Part shown: piece by piece, positions 17,265 to 26,100 of the stretch
Numbering within the stretch: the stretch's first letter is position 1
Layout: every line of letters starts with the position of its first letter
From: Bradyrhizobium sp.
Lineage (GTDB): Bacteria > Pseudomonadota > Alphaproteobacteria > Rhizobiales > Xanthobacteraceae
Direction: 5' to 3'
Assembly: GCF_004799405.1 (NCBI RefSeq)
Contig: NZ_SSMW01000110.1
Coordinates: 1-64,000, forward strand
DNA length: 64,000 nucleotides
Notes under the pieces: generated by a model
The model's input: only the letters and a program-made list of their open reading frames with translations
Told to the model about the DNA's origin: nothing
The model's database searches: none
Made by a program: the position numbers and the translations under genes

Positions 17265-18716
17265 TCACGGCAGCCCAGCGACGGCGCGCGCCGGACCGGT
17301 CAGTTCCAGGATATGCAGGCCGGTGTTGGCGCGATCGACGATGTAGATGTAGCCGCGCTCGTCGGTTTCGACATTGTTGGTCTGGGTCGCGACCTTGCAG
17401 CGGTCCTTGCCGTCGACGGTGACGCAGCGCTTGTCGGTCGCAGCCGTGATCGACGGAATGAAGTAACCGACTTCGGTCGGATGATAGGGATCGCGAATGT
17501 CGAGCGCGCGGACGCCGGCATTGAAGAAGGCGATGAACGCCATCTTCTTGTAAAACACCGGCGCCATGCTTTCGTTGGAGGAATGCGAGCCAAACCGCCC
17601 GCCCCGCTCGCAGAACGCGCCGCCGCCCTCCGGCACGGTATAGCTCGAAATCATCATCGGGCGGTTCTCGACCGTGACGTCGGCGAACCACACCATCTGG
17701 CGCGGCTCGGCGCATTCGTTGAGGATCGCCTCGTCGACGATCATCACGATGTCGCGGGTCTTGCCATCCTTGTCGCGAGCGAATTCGGTAATCGGCATTT
17801 TGAGCATCGGAAAGGTGGTGTGGGCGCCGTTGAAGGCCGACATCGCAAGCCGCGAGATTTCCGGAAAGCGAAGATTATCCGGCGTCGGCTCCTTCGGTCC
17901 GTTGATCAGTTTGTCGCGGTCGACGATCTGTAGGACACCGCCCTTGTCGGTGCCATAGCCAAAATAAACGCGGTTGCCTTCCGGCCCGGTCGAGATCGGC
18001 CCGTGCAACTCGGTCGGCACCGCGCCGGTTGAGCCCGGCTCCTGGCCGGGAAGACCGAAATCCCTGATCTTCATGGGGTGGGCGGGATCGCTGAGATCGT
18101 AGACTTGCGTCATGCGGCGGGTGCGCCAGTCCGGTGCGCCCGACACCAGGAAGGCAATGCCGGTTTCGCATTCCCACCAGCTCTTGTGGGTGTCCTTCAG
18201 GCCGCCGAGCCGGGTGATCAGCACTGGACTAGCTGGATCGGCGACGTTCCAGATTTCATGGGCCTCGCTGCCGAAGGTGCGCAGCAGGTAGACCGCGTTG
18301 CGATCACCCTTGGGCAGCGCGCTGCCGTCGCAGACCCGCACCATCTGGGCGCCGCCGGCCTCGTATTTTCCTTGCTGACCGGGAATGTGGTGCAGGTATT
18401 TCGGGTGCGCAGGATCGGTGACGTCGACGATCGAGGTGCCGTTCGGCTCGGCCTTGCCGGTGATCGGATTGACCGGATCGGGAATGGCGTCGGTGCCGCC
18501 GTGATGTCCGATATAGGCGATCCAACGGTCGCCCTGATGGTGGATGGTCGGCTGATAGGCGCTGCGCGCCTGCAGGTCGTTGGCGCCGACCAACTTCATG
18601 TTGGAAGCCTCGGGCGGCGCGCCGATCGCTTGCTGCTGGGCGTAAGCGGCGGAGCCGCAGCCAACCACAACCATCGACGCCGTCAACAAGGCTGGCGATA
18701 AAAGCCGGTCAATCAT
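17265..18716 (-). CDS. Secreted LVIVD-repeat beta-propeller protein
   Basis: 483 residues with an N-terminal signal peptide. A Cys at residue ~20 (VVGCGSAAYA) could make it a lipoprotein, although an AxA cleavage site is equally visible. Several repeats of the form V-x-D-x-xDPxxP occur (SIVDVTDPAHP, IWNVADPASP, VYDLSDPAHP, ALDIRDPYHP), the LVIVD signature that builds a surface or periplasmic propeller. Ligand unknown. It is divergent from the ArsR-type regulator at 18841 and shares that promoter region. Confidence 0.8.
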   Translation of the reverse strand: MIDRLLSPALLTASMVVVGCGSAAYAQQQAIGAPPEASNMKLVGANDLQARSAYQPTIHHQGDRWIAYIGHHGGTDAIPDPVNPITGKAEPNGTSIVDVTDPAHPKYLHHIPGQQGKYEAGGAQMVRVCDGSALPKGDRNAVYLLRTFGSEAHEIWNVADPASPVLITRLGGLKDTHKSWWECETGIAFLVSGAPDWRTRRMTQVYDLSDPAHPMKIRDFGLPGQEPGSTGAVPTELHGPISTGPEGNRVYFGYGTDKGGVLQIVDRDKLINGPKEPTPDNLRFPEISRLAMSAFNGAHTTFPMLKMPITEFARDKDGKTRDIVMIVDEAILNECAEPRQMVWFADVTVENRPMMISSYTVPEGGGAFCERGGRFGSHSSNESMAPVFYKKMAFIAFFNAGVRALDIRDPYHPTEVGYFIPSITAATDKRCVTVDGKDRCKVATQTNNVETDERGYIYIVDRANTGLHILELTGPARAVAGLP

Positions 18717-18803
18717 GTTTCACCCACCCAAAACTGTTCAGAACCAGTCTTCGCTGGCTGACCGCGACGATATCACGCCCGACCGCGTGGTGAAGACACG
18801 CTC

Positions 18804-18833
18804 TTGACATGCAACCATTTGGTTGCCTATCAT
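18804..18833 (+). promoter_or_regulatory. Sigma-70 promoter with embedded palindromic operator for the ArsR-SRPBCC operon
   Basis: TTGACA (18804-18809) and TATCAT (18828-18833) are 18 nt apart. The spacer holds a perfect palindrome GCAACCA-TT-TGGTTGC (18811-18826). The predicted transcription start (about 18840) almost coincides with the ATG at 18841, so the mRNA may be leaderless. ArsR-family repressors typically bind such sites within the promoter; autoregulation is inferred. Confidence 0.7.
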
Positions 18834-18840
18834 GCCGGCC

Positions 18841-19155
18841 ATGGATGAGGTCTTCAAAGCGCTGGCCGATGCTTCGAGGCGGTCGCTGCTGGACAGGCTT
18901 CATGCCCGGAACGGACAGACCCTGAACGATCTCTGCGACGGCCTTGCCATGACCCGGCAGGCCGTGACCAAGCACCTTGCGATTCTCGAGGCCGCCAACC
19001 TCGTTACCACCTTCAGGCATGGCCGCGAGAAGCTGCATTATCTCAACCCGGTGCCGATCCACCAGATCGGCGAGCGGTGGATCAGGAAATTCGAGCGCGG
19101 CAAGCTCACCGCGCTCAGCGAATTGAAACGTCAACTGGAGAAGCGCGATGAGTAA
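18841..19155 (+). CDS. ArsR/SmtB family winged-helix transcriptional regulator
   Basis: 104 residues from ATG 18841 (MDEVFKALADASRRSLLDRL), preferred over the start at 18823 because it fits the family N-terminus and sits just behind the promoter. The HTH reads TLNDLCDGLAMTRQAVTKHLAILE. No metal-binding Cys pair (ELCVCDL type) is seen, so it belongs to the non-metal group commonly paired with SRPBCC proteins. The stop overlaps the next start by 8 nt. It likely represses its own operon via the palindrome at 18811-18826. Confidence 0.85.
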   Translation: MDEVFKALADASRRSLLDRLHARNGQTLNDLCDGLAMTRQAVTKHLAILEAANLVTTFRHGREKLHYLNPVPIHQIGERWIRKFERGKLTALSELKRQLEKRDE

Positions 19156-19609
19156 ACCGGAGTTCATCTACGTCAGCTATATCGAGACCACGCCGGAAAA
19201 ACTCTGGCATGCCTTGACCGACGGCAATTTCACCGAACGCTACTGGTTCGGCGCCCGGCTCAGGTCGGACTGGAAGGTGGGCTCGTCGTTCGAGATGGTG
19301 CGAAGCGATGGCACCGTTTCCGATGCCGGCAAGGTCGTCGAATGCGACCCGCCGCGGCGGCTGGCCTATACATTCGTGAACCAATCGGACAAATACAAGA
19401 ACGAATTGCCGGCGCTCGCGACGTTCGAACTCGAGCCCTATGGCAAGCTCGTCAAGCTGACGCTGACGTATCAAGGCTTCGCCGAGGGCAGCAAGTTCTT
19501 CGATGGCATCTCCAAGGGTTGGCCCGCCATCCTGTCCAGCCTCAAGAGCATCCTTGAAACCGGACGGCCACTTGAAATCCCATACGCCGCACTGAAACTG
19601 GATAGCTGA
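19148..19609 (+). CDS. SRPBCC (AHSA1/START-like) domain protein
   Basis: 153 residues: begins FIYVSYIETTPEKLWHALTD, with family blocks RYWFGARLRSDWKVGSSF and VVECDPPRRLAYTF. The fold binds hydrophobic ligands; ArsR-linked members are thought to respond to or handle organic compounds, target unknown. Translationally coupled to the regulator (8-nt overlap) and followed after 7 nt by a frameshifted paralogue. Confidence 0.85.
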   Translation: MSKPEFIYVSYIETTPEKLWHALTDGNFTERYWFGARLRSDWKVGSSFEMVRSDGTVSDAGKVVECDPPRRLAYTFVNQSDKYKNELPALATFELEPYGKLVKLTLTYQGFAEGSKFFDGISKGWPAILSSLKSILETGRPLEIPYAALKLDS

Positions 19610-19616
19610 GAACGTG

Positions 19617-20131
19617 ATGAACACCGACAATTTCAAGCCCGCTATCGTCTACACCATCTACATCGCGTCCACGCCGCAGAAGGTGTGGCAGGCGCTGACG
19701 TCATCAGAGTTCAGCCGGAATATTTCTTCGGCTTCGCGGTGGAGGCGGATTTAAGGGTCGGCGGCGCCTTCATCGTCCGCGCGCCGGATGGTTCCGTCCA
19801 CATCGACGGCGAAGTGATCGAGTGCGAACCGCCGCGCAAACTCTCGGTCACCTGGAATGTGAACTGGCCAGGCTTGATCGAAAAGCTTGGGCCTACGCTG
19901 GTCACCTACGACATCGAACCCGCCGGCGACGCCGTCCGCCTCACCATGACCGAGGCGCACGACCGGCCGATCGACGACGACATCCTGTCCGGCGGCCGCC
20001 AGGGCTGGCCCGCGATCCTCTCAAGCCTGAAGAGCCTGCTAGAGACCGGCGACGTTCTGGTCGTCAAGATGGCCCCGCCGCAGCGCATGCTGGAAGCGTT
20101 GAAGCGGCTGGGGGTCGAGACACCTGCGTGA
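19617..20131 (+). pseudogene. SRPBCC domain protein paralogue with one-base deletion
   Basis: ATG 19617 begins MNTDNFKPAIVYTIYIASTP and matches the preceding gene, but the frame stops at about 19754. The family sequence resumes in the next frame as YFFGFAVEADLRVGGAF and runs to 20131 (LLETGDVLVV). The join is at about 19717-19722 (CCGGAATATTTC), consistent with one missing base. With that base restored it is a ~171-residue SRPBCC protein, the third gene of the ArsR operon. Real decay and sequencing error cannot be distinguished here. Confidence 0.75.
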
Positions 20132-20163
20132 GCTGTCGTCCCTGCGAACGCCGTCCCTGCAAC

Positions 20164-20338
20164 TCCCTCGCCCCGCCCTTGCGGGGGAGAGGGTTGGGGT
20201 GAGGGGGCTTTCTCAACCCGCGGACTCGCTGAGAGTCCCCTCACCCGAAATTCGCTGTCGCGAATTCCGACCTCTCCCCGCATCCGCCTTCGCCCGAAGG
20301 CGGGCTTCGGCGGACAAGAGCGGGGCGAGGTAAGAAAA
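20164..20338. repeat. Palindromic intergenic repeat, long form
   Basis: Same structure as 16510-16692, including an almost identical second half (CCGCCTTCGCCCGAAGGCGG, then GAGCGGGGCGAGG). It lies between convergent genes, ending next to the stop of the acyl-CoA synthetase gene. Confidence 0.78.
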
Positions 20339-20339
20339 G

Positions 20340-21950
20340 TCACCCCAGCGCGCGCAACTCCCGCCGCAGCACCTTGCCCGTCGCCGTCATCGGCAGCGTC
20401 TCGGTGAACTGCACCACCCGCGGATATTCATGCGCGGCGAGTTGCACTTTCACGAAATCCTGGATCTCGCGCGCCAGCGCGTCGTCGGGCGCAAAGCCCG
20501 GCCGCAGCACGATCCAGGCCTTGATCGATTCGGTGCGGATGGCGTCGGGAATTCCGACCACCGCCGACATCGCCACCGCCGGATGCTTCATCAGCGTGTG
20601 CTCGATTTCCGACGGACCGACGCGATAGCCGGCGGTGGTGATCACGTCGTCCTCGCGGCTGACATACCAGAAATAGCCGTCGGCATCCTGCACGCCGAGA
20701 TCGCCGGTCAGCAGGAATCCGCCGGCATATTTCTTCGCCGTGGCTTCCGGATTGCGCCAGTATTCGAGCATGGTGCAGGGATTGGGCTGGCGCACGCCGA
20801 TGATGCCGCGGCTTCCCCGCGGCAGTTCCTCGCCGTGCTCGTCGACAATCCGCACGTCGAAGCCGGGTGTCGCCTTGCCCATCGAACCCGGACGGATCGG
20901 AAACAGTTTTGCGTTGCTGCCGACCACCAGATTGCACTCGGTCTGGCCATAGACCTCATGGGCCTCGATGCCGAAGGTCTCGCGGACCCAATCGAGCAAC
21001 TCGCCGCCGAGCGATTCGCCGCCGGTGAAGATGCTGCGCAGCTTGACGCCGGAATGCCTGACGCCGGCCAGCCGCATCAGTTTCAGCGCCGTCGGCGGCA
21101 GGAACACGTTGCGGATGGCATGATCGGCCATCATCTGCATGGCCGCCTGCGGCTCAAATTTCCGCGCGCGATGCCCGACCACCGGCACGCCGTGATACCA
21201 GCCCGCCAACAGCACGTTGATCAGCCCGCCGATCCAGGCCCAATCGGCCGGCGTCCACAGGAGGTCGCCGGGCCTGGGCAGGAAGTCGTGACACATCTCG
21301 ACATTCGGCATGTGTCCGAGCACGACGCGATGCCCATGCAAGGCGCCCTTCGGATTGCCCGTGGTGCCCGAGGTGTAGATGATCATCGCGGGATCGTCGG
21401 CCGCGGTGTCGACGGTGGTAAACTCGGCCGATGCGGCCTTGAGCGACGGCCAGAACGGCCTGGTGCCGGGATGTTCGCCATCGCCGATCACATAGATATT
21501 CGCAAGCTCCGGTAGCCGGTCGCGGATTTTCGCCAGCTTCTGGTATCCACCCTCGTCGGTGACGATGGCCCGCGCGCCCGAATTCGCCAGGCGAAATTCC
21601 AGCGCATCCTCGCCGAACAAGGCGAACAGCGGAATCGACACCATGCCGGAACGAAACGCCGCCATATGGGCGATCGGCAGTTCCAGCGATTGCGACAGGA
21701 ACACCGCGACGCGGTCGCCACGCTTGAGACCGTCGGCCTTCAGCACATTGGCAAAGCGCCGCGACATCTCGCTGACGGCATCGAACGAGGTACGCGATGC
21801 GGCGCCGTCTTCGTCGATATAGATCAGCGCGAGGCGGTTGGAGCCGTCGGCATGGCGGTCGCAACAGGCGGTCGCGAGATTGAACCGCTCGGGAATTTCC
21901 CAGCGGAAGTCGCGATAGAGTTTCTCATAGTCGGTGGTTTCGGTGAGCAT
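20340..21950 (-). CDS. Acyl-CoA synthetase (AMP-binding, acetyl-CoA-synthetase-like)
   Basis: 536 residues. ATP/AMP-binding motif IIYTSGTTGNPKGALHG, A4-type motif VYGQTECN and hinge YFWYVSREDD are followed by the TGKVLRREL C-terminal Lys. It activates a carboxylic acid as acyl-AMP, then forms the CoA thioester; the length and the WADWAWIGG-like segment (PADWAWIGGL) resemble acetyl/medium-chain synthetases. Chain specificity cannot be stated. The gene stands alone between two palindromic repeats. Confidence 0.9.
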   Translation of the reverse strand: MLTETTDYEKLYRDFRWEIPERFNLATACCDRHADGSNRLALIYIDEDGAASRTSFDAVSEMSRRFANVLKADGLKRGDRVAVFLSQSLELPIAHMAAFRSGMVSIPLFALFGEDALEFRLANSGARAIVTDEGGYQKLAKIRDRLPELANIYVIGDGEHPGTRPFWPSLKAASAEFTTVDTAADDPAMIIYTSGTTGNPKGALHGHRVVLGHMPNVEMCHDFLPRPGDLLWTPADWAWIGGLINVLLAGWYHGVPVVGHRARKFEPQAAMQMMADHAIRNVFLPPTALKLMRLAGVRHSGVKLRSIFTGGESLGGELLDWVRETFGIEAHEVYGQTECNLVVGSNAKLFPIRPGSMGKATPGFDVRIVDEHGEELPRGSRGIIGVRQPNPCTMLEYWRNPEATAKKYAGGFLLTGDLGVQDADGYFWYVSREDDVITTAGYRVGPSEIEHTLMKHPAVAMSAVVGIPDAIRTESIKAWIVLRPGFAPDDALAREIQDFVKVQLAAHEYPRVVQFTETLPMTATGKVLRRELRALG

Positions 21951-21970
21951 GAAAGCGAAGCTCTCTCTTT

Positions 21971-22122
21971 ATTCACCTCTCCCCGTTCTTCACGGGGAGA
22001 GGTCGCGAACGTAGCGAGCGGGTGAGGGGCTCGTCACCACAAGCACGATAGTCGCGGAGAGTCCCCCTCCCCGAAGCCTGCGCTCCGCTTCGGCTTCGAC
22101 CTCTCCCCGCAAGCGGGGCGAG
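21971..22122. repeat. Palindromic intergenic repeat
   Basis: Contains paired ACCTCTCCCCG / CGGGGAGAGGT and GACCTCTCCCCGC / GCGGGGCGAGG arms and an inner hairpin around CGAAGCCTGCGCTCCGCTTCGG. Related to the elements at 2659 and 20164; it lies between acyl-CoA synthetase and yqeY genes. Confidence 0.72.
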
Positions 22123-22123
22123 G

Positions 22124-22579
22124 TTAAGAAGAAAGCGCCGCCTTCACCAACCCACTGGCCTTGCCGAAATCCATCTGCCCGGAATATTTCGCCTTCAGCA
22201 CGCCAATCACCTTGCCCATGTCCTTCATGCCGGCAGCACCGGTCTCGGCGATTGCCGCCGCAATGGCGGCCTTCACGTCGGCTTCCGACATTTGTTTGGG
22301 CAGATAGGCGGAGATGATCGCGATCTCCTCGCGCTCCTGCGCGGCGAGTTCGGCGCGGCCGCCCTTGTCGTAGAGCTCGACGGATTCCTGGCGCTGCTTG
22401 ATCATTTTCTGGAATACGCCGAGCAGATCCGCATCCGACAGCGGCGGCTTGCCTTCGCCGCGCGCGGCGATGTCGGCGTTCTTGATGGTCGAATTGACCA
22501 TGCGCAGCGTCGAGAGCTTGCGCTCGTCCTTGGCCCGCATCGCGTCCTTTACGGCATTATTGATGTCGTCGCGCAGCAT
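22124..22579 (-). CDS. GatB/YqeY domain-containing protein
   Basis: 151 residues starting MLRDDINNAVKDAMRAKDERKLSTLR, with family blocks ELYDKGGRAELAAQEREEIAII and the C-terminal MGKVIGVLKAKYSGQMDFG. The family shares the GatB tail that binds tRNA in Glu/Asp-tRNA amidotransferase. As a stand-alone protein its role is not established. In bradyrhizobia it usually lies close to carA, as here. Confidence 0.9.
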   Translation of the reverse strand: MLRDDINNAVKDAMRAKDERKLSTLRMVNSTIKNADIAARGEGKPPLSDADLLGVFQKMIKQRQESVELYDKGGRAELAAQEREEIAIISAYLPKQMSEADVKAAIAAAIAETGAAGMKDMGKVIGVLKAKYSGQMDFGKASGLVKAALSS

Positions 22580-22632
22580 CTTCGGTCCTCTCCTGGAGCC
22601 CCTGATCTAGGCGGTTCGCGGCCCGGAAACAA

Positions 22633-23334
22633 CTAGATCCGCAGCCATTCGACCAGGGCGGCCGCGACCGCTTCCGGTTGCTCGATCTGCGAAAGGTGGC
22701 CGCAATCGGGAATGGTCACGAGTTTCGCGCCCGGAATTCCACCGGCCATTTCGGGCGATAGGCTGTTGGAAACGGTATTGTCCTGATCGCTGGTCAGGAC
22801 CAGCGTCGGACATGAAATCACCGACAGCGTCGGGCGCGAATCAGCGCGGCTCATGATTGCGGTCAGCTGCCGTATGAAGGCCTCGGGACCGATATCGTCC
22901 CCCATTTCGCGGACGACCTTTTTCAACGCGGCATCATCGCGCCGCGATGGATGCACAAATCCGGGATACAGCGCGTCGATTCCGGCGCTGAAACCGCCGG
23001 CCTCAATTCTCTTGATCATGCCGCGGCGGCGCTCGATCGCCTCCGGCGTGTCCGGCCGCGCCTGGGTATTGAGCAGCGCCAGCTTTGCCACCCGATCCGG
23101 CGCCTGGCGCATGATCTCGAACGCGATGTAGCCGCCCATCGAGTGGCCGGCGAGCGCAAAACGCGGCGGCGCTTCGGCCAGAATCCGGCGCGCGATCGCA
23201 CCCATGCTGTCGTCGCGGATGTGGTTGGCCACCGTCACCGGGCCGAATTGCCACAATGCCGGGATCACCGGCGCGTAAATTCGGGGCGAGCCGCCGAGGC
23301 CCGGAATCAGCAAAATCGGCATCGTATTGTCCAT
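22633..23334 (-). CDS. Alpha/beta hydrolase
   Basis: 233 residues from ATG 23334 (MDNTMPILLIPGLGGS); the longer frame upstream runs into a repeat, so this start is preferred. Oxyanion-hole HGxxG-like start LLIPGLGGS is followed by the nucleophile elbow GHSMGG (Ser65) and a C-terminal DCGHLSQIEQP with catalytic His. Substrate unknown; esterase or peptidase-like. It is transcribed away from carA, with the palindromic element 23350-23515 between them. Confidence 0.87.
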   Translation of the reverse strand: MDNTMPILLIPGLGGSPRIYAPVIPALWQFGPVTVANHIRDDSMGAIARRILAEAPPRFALAGHSMGGYIAFEIMRQAPDRVAKLALLNTQARPDTPEAIERRRGMIKRIEAGGFSAGIDALYPGFVHPSRRDDAALKKVVREMGDDIGPEAFIRQLTAIMSRADSRPTLSVISCPTLVLTSDQDNTVSNSLSPEMAGGIPGAKLVTIPDCGHLSQIEQPEAVAAALVEWLRI

Positions 23335-23349
23335 GCGGCCCCCGGCGTT

Positions 23350-23515
23350 CGTCATGTCCGGCCATAGTAGTCTGCTTTGCGCAGACTGCGTAAACTTGTC
23401 TGCGATGCCGGACATCCATGTCTTGCTTTCCCTTATAGCAACAAGACGTGGATGGCCGGCAAGCGTAGGCGACGCCGTCCTTCGGACGGCTATGCCCGGC
23501 CATGACGAAAGAAAG
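23350..23515. repeat. Inverted-repeat intergenic element (CCGGACATCCATG type)
   Basis: Arms CCGGACATCCATGTCTTG (23408-23425) and CAAGACGTGGATGGCCGG (23442-23459) form a long stem with two mismatches, followed by a small hairpin GCCGTCCTTCGGACGGC. It lies between the divergent hydrolase and carA genes and belongs to a different repeat group from the CTCTCCCC elements. Confidence 0.7.
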
Positions 23516-23598
23516 TTCATAAAATACCCGCAAACAGCATGTGAATCCGCGTTTTCCGGCTTTGACGCGAGCGGATGCGGCGACTATGTAATGCGCTC

Positions 23599-24789
23599 AT
23601 GACATCAACCGAAAACGCGTCTGCCTGGCCGGATCACAACCCGACCGCGCTGCTTGTGCTCGCCGACGGCACCGTGCTGGAGGGTTTTGGCCTCGGCGCC
23701 GAAGGCCAGGCGGTCGGTGAAGTCTGCTTCAACACCGCGATGACCGGCTACGAGGAGATCCTCACCGATCCGTCCTATGCCGGGCAGCTCATCACCTTCA
23801 CCTTCCCGCACATCGGCAATGTCGGCACCAACGACGAAGATATCGAGACCGTGAACATGGCGGCGACGCCGGGCGCGCGCGGCGTGATCCTGCGCGCCGG
23901 CATCACCGATCCGTCGAGCTACCGCGCCACACGGCACCTCGACCAATGGCTGAAGGCGCGTGGCATCATCGGCCTTTCCGGCATCGACACCAGGGCGCTG
24001 ACCGCGCTGATCCGCAGCAAGGGCATGCCGAACGCGGTGATTGCGCATGCCCGGGACGGCCTGTTCGACCTGCAGGATCTGAAGGAAGAGGCGCGCAAAT
24101 GGCCGGGCCTCGAAGGCATGGACCTGGTGCCGATGGTCACTTCGGCCCAGCGCTTCACCTGGGACGAAACGCCGTGGGCGTGGGAAAAAGGCTTTGGGCG
24201 GCAGACCGCGCCCGAATTCAACGTCGTCGCCATCGACTACGGCATCAAGCGCAACATCCTGCGGCTATTGGCCGGTGAAGGCTGCAGGATCACCGTGGTG
24301 CCGGCGACCACATCGGCCGAAGACATCCTGGCGATGAAGCCCGACGGCGTGTTCCTTTCCAACGGCCCCGGCGACCCCGCCGAGACCGGCAAATATGCCG
24401 TACCGGTGATCCAGAAAGTGATTTCGTCGGGAACGCCGACTTTCGGGATCTGCCTCGGCCACCAGATGCTGGGCCTCGCCGTCGGCGCCAAAACCAAGAA
24501 GATGCATCAGGGCCATCATGGCGCCAATCATCCGGTCCGCGACGAGACCACCGGCAAGGTGGAAATCACTTCGATGAACCACGGTTTTGCGGTGGATCAG
24601 GCGACCTTGCCGAAGGGCGCGACGCAGACCCATGTCTCGCTGTTCGACGGTTCCAATTGCGGCATCGCGCTCGACGGCAAACCGGTGTTCTCGGTGCAGT
24701 ATCACCCCGAAGCCTCCCCCGGCCCGCGCGACTCGCATTACCTGTTCAAGCGCTTCGCCGACTTGATGCGGGCGAACAAGGCCTCGTAA
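23599..24789 (+). CDS. carA: Carbamoyl-phosphate synthase small (glutaminase) chain
   Basis: 396 residues from ATG 23599 ([10 protein letters not shown]), with the small-chain N-terminal domain ([20 protein letters not shown]) and class I glutamine amidotransferase domain. The nucleophile Cys is in [10 protein letters not shown], and the His/Glu pair is in [11 protein letters not shown]. It supplies ammonia to CarB for carbamoyl phosphate used in arginine and pyrimidine synthesis. carB lies ~4.3 kb away at 29058, not directly adjacent, as known for rhizobia. Confidence 0.97.
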   Translation: MTSTENASAWPDHNPTALLVLADGTVLEGFGLGAEGQAVGEVCFNTAMTGYEEILTDPSYAGQLITFTFPHIGNVGTNDEDIETVNMAATPGARGVILRAGITDPSSYRATRHLDQWLKARGIIGLSGIDTRALTALIRSKGMPNAVIAHARDGLFDLQDLKEEARKWPGLEGMDLVPMVTSAQRFTWDETPWAWEKGFGRQTAPEFNVVAIDYGIKRNILRLLAGEGCRITVVPATTSAEDILAMKPDGVFLSNGPGDPAETGKYAVPVIQKVISSGTPTFGICLGHQMLGLAVGAKTKKMHQGHHGANHPVRDETTGKVEITSMNHGFAVDQATLPKGATQTHVSLFDGSNCGIALDGKPVFSVQYHPEASPGPRDSHYLFKRFADLMRANKAS

Positions 24790-24807
24790 AATTCTCCGGC
24801 GTCACCC

Positions 24808-24935
24808 CCAGCCGTCATTCTGAGGTGCGAGCCTTTGCGGCGAGCCTCGAAGGATGGATGCGACAAAAGGTACCTGCGGCCCATCCTTCGAGGCGCGCAA
24901 GGGCGCGCACCTCAGGACGACGGTAGTGTGTTCTG
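24808..24935. repeat. Inverted-repeat intergenic element (GTCATTCTGAGGTGCG type)
   Basis: Outer arms GTCATTCTGAGGTGCG / CGCACCTCAGGACGAC (one mismatch region) enclose perfect inner arms CCTCGAAGGATGG (24845-24857) and CCATCCTTCGAGG (24881-24893). A third repeat group, found just after the carA stop. Confidence 0.72.
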
Positions 24936-24979
24936 AAACATTCCGTTCTGAAAATACTGGTACGATGCCAGCTCGTTTA

Positions 24980-25000
24980 GTATGATGACCATCATCATAC
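24980..25000 (+). promoter_or_regulatory. Palindromic operator candidate upstream of the thioesterase gene
   Basis: GTATGATG (24980-24987) and CATCATAC (24993-25000) form a perfect 8-bp inverted repeat with a 5-nt spacer (ACCAT), 15 nt before the ATG at 25016. TetR- or MarR-type dimers bind sites of this size. No regulator gene is adjacent, so the cognate protein is unknown. Confidence 0.45.
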
Positions 25001-25015
25001 TGCGGAAGTAACCCG

Positions 25016-25522
25016 ATGCACGATACAACCCCCGCTCCCGAATTCGGCGTCACCCCGACCGAGATCATGGCCTCGATGCCCGGCATCGATTTCGTCCGCG
25101 CCATCTTCTCGGGCAAACTGCCGGAGCCGCCGATCATGCAGACGGTCGAGCCGTTCGACTGCACGGCGGAGCCCGGCGTCGTGGTGATCCACAGTGTGCC
25201 GGGCTTCCGGCACTACAATCCGATCGGCTCGCTCCATGGCGGCTATGCCGCGATCCTGCTGGATTCAGCGATGGGGCTTGCCGTACATTCGATGCTGCCG
25301 GCGGGAACCGGCTATACCACGCTCGAATTCAAGATCAGTTTCATCAGGGGCATGAACCAGGATACCGGCCCGGTCCGCAGCGAAGGCCGCACGCTGAGCG
25401 TCGGACGCCGCGCCGCCACCGCGGAAGCGCGCATCACCGACGCCAAGGGCCGCCTGCTGGCGCACGCCACCACGACCTGTCTGGTGTTCGAGTTTCCCAG
25501 CGAAAATAAAAAGGGAACGTGA
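25016..25522 (+). CDS. PaaI-family (hotdog) acyl-CoA thioesterase
   Basis: 168 residues, with the hotdog signature HGGYAAILLDSAMGLAVHS and later GRLLAHATTTCLVFEF. The family hydrolyses acyl- or aryl-CoA thioesters. A palindromic operator candidate lies just upstream, and the stop is 50 nt before the cupin gene's start at 25573, so the two may be co-transcribed. Confidence 0.87.
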   Translation: MHDTTPAPEFGVTPTEIMASMPGIDFVRAIFSGKLPEPPIMQTVEPFDCTAEPGVVVIHSVPGFRHYNPIGSLHGGYAAILLDSAMGLAVHSMLPAGTGYTTLEFKISFIRGMNQDTGPVRSEGRTLSVGRRAATAEARITDAKGRLLAHATTTCLVFEFPSENKKGT

Positions 25523-25572
25523 ACCCGCGATATAAGTTCAATCCGCAACTTTCTTGCGCGAGGAAGATCATC

Positions 25573-26100
25573 ATGTCCGTTGTCGACACCGATATCGAAC
25601 CCCTCACCTTCGTCTTCAAGGACGACGGCCTCGTACCCAACAATCCGCTGCCGTTCGTGGTCTACAAAAAGGCGATCGACCTCGCCAACGCGCATCCCGA
25701 AAGAACCATCGAGGGATTGTTCGGCGCCAATGGCTGGGGCCAGATGTGGCGCAACGGCGTCTACGACTATCTGCATTACCATGCGACGGTGCACGAGGCG
25801 CTCGGCATCGCCCGCGGCCATGCGCAGGTGCGTTTCGGCGGCGACCACGGCCGGGAGATCGAGATCGCAGCCGGCGACGTCGCGATCCTGCCCGCGGGGA
25901 CCGGGCATCAATGCCTGTCCGCGAGCAAGGACTTCTCCGTCGTCGGCGCCTATCCGCCGGGACCGCAAATGCACGTCACGCTGCCGACGCCGGAAAATCA
26001 CGCCAAGGCACTAAAGACAATTCCGGAAGTGAAACGGCCGAACACCGATCCGGTGCGCGGCGCGGACGGCCCGCTGGTCCGGCTGTGGAAGCGAGCCTAA
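25573..26100 (+). CDS. Cupin domain protein (YjlB-like)
   Basis: 175 residues from ATG 25573 (MSVVDTDIEPL), preceded by a GAGGA ribosome site; an upstream start at 25519 overlaps the thioesterase tail. Cupin motifs: HYHATVHEALGIARG (His/Glu metal ligands) and VAILPAGTGHQ. Function of the YjlB group is unknown. Its stop overlaps that of the convergent DUF3592 gene by 4 nt. Confidence 0.87.
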   Translation: MSVVDTDIEPLTFVFKDDGLVPNNPLPFVVYKKAIDLANAHPERTIEGLFGANGWGQMWRNGVYDYLHYHATVHEALGIARGHAQVRFGGDHGREIEIAAGDVAILPAGTGHQCLSASKDFSVVGAYPPGPQMHVTLPTPENHAKALKTIPEVKRPNTDPVRGADGPLVRLWKRA

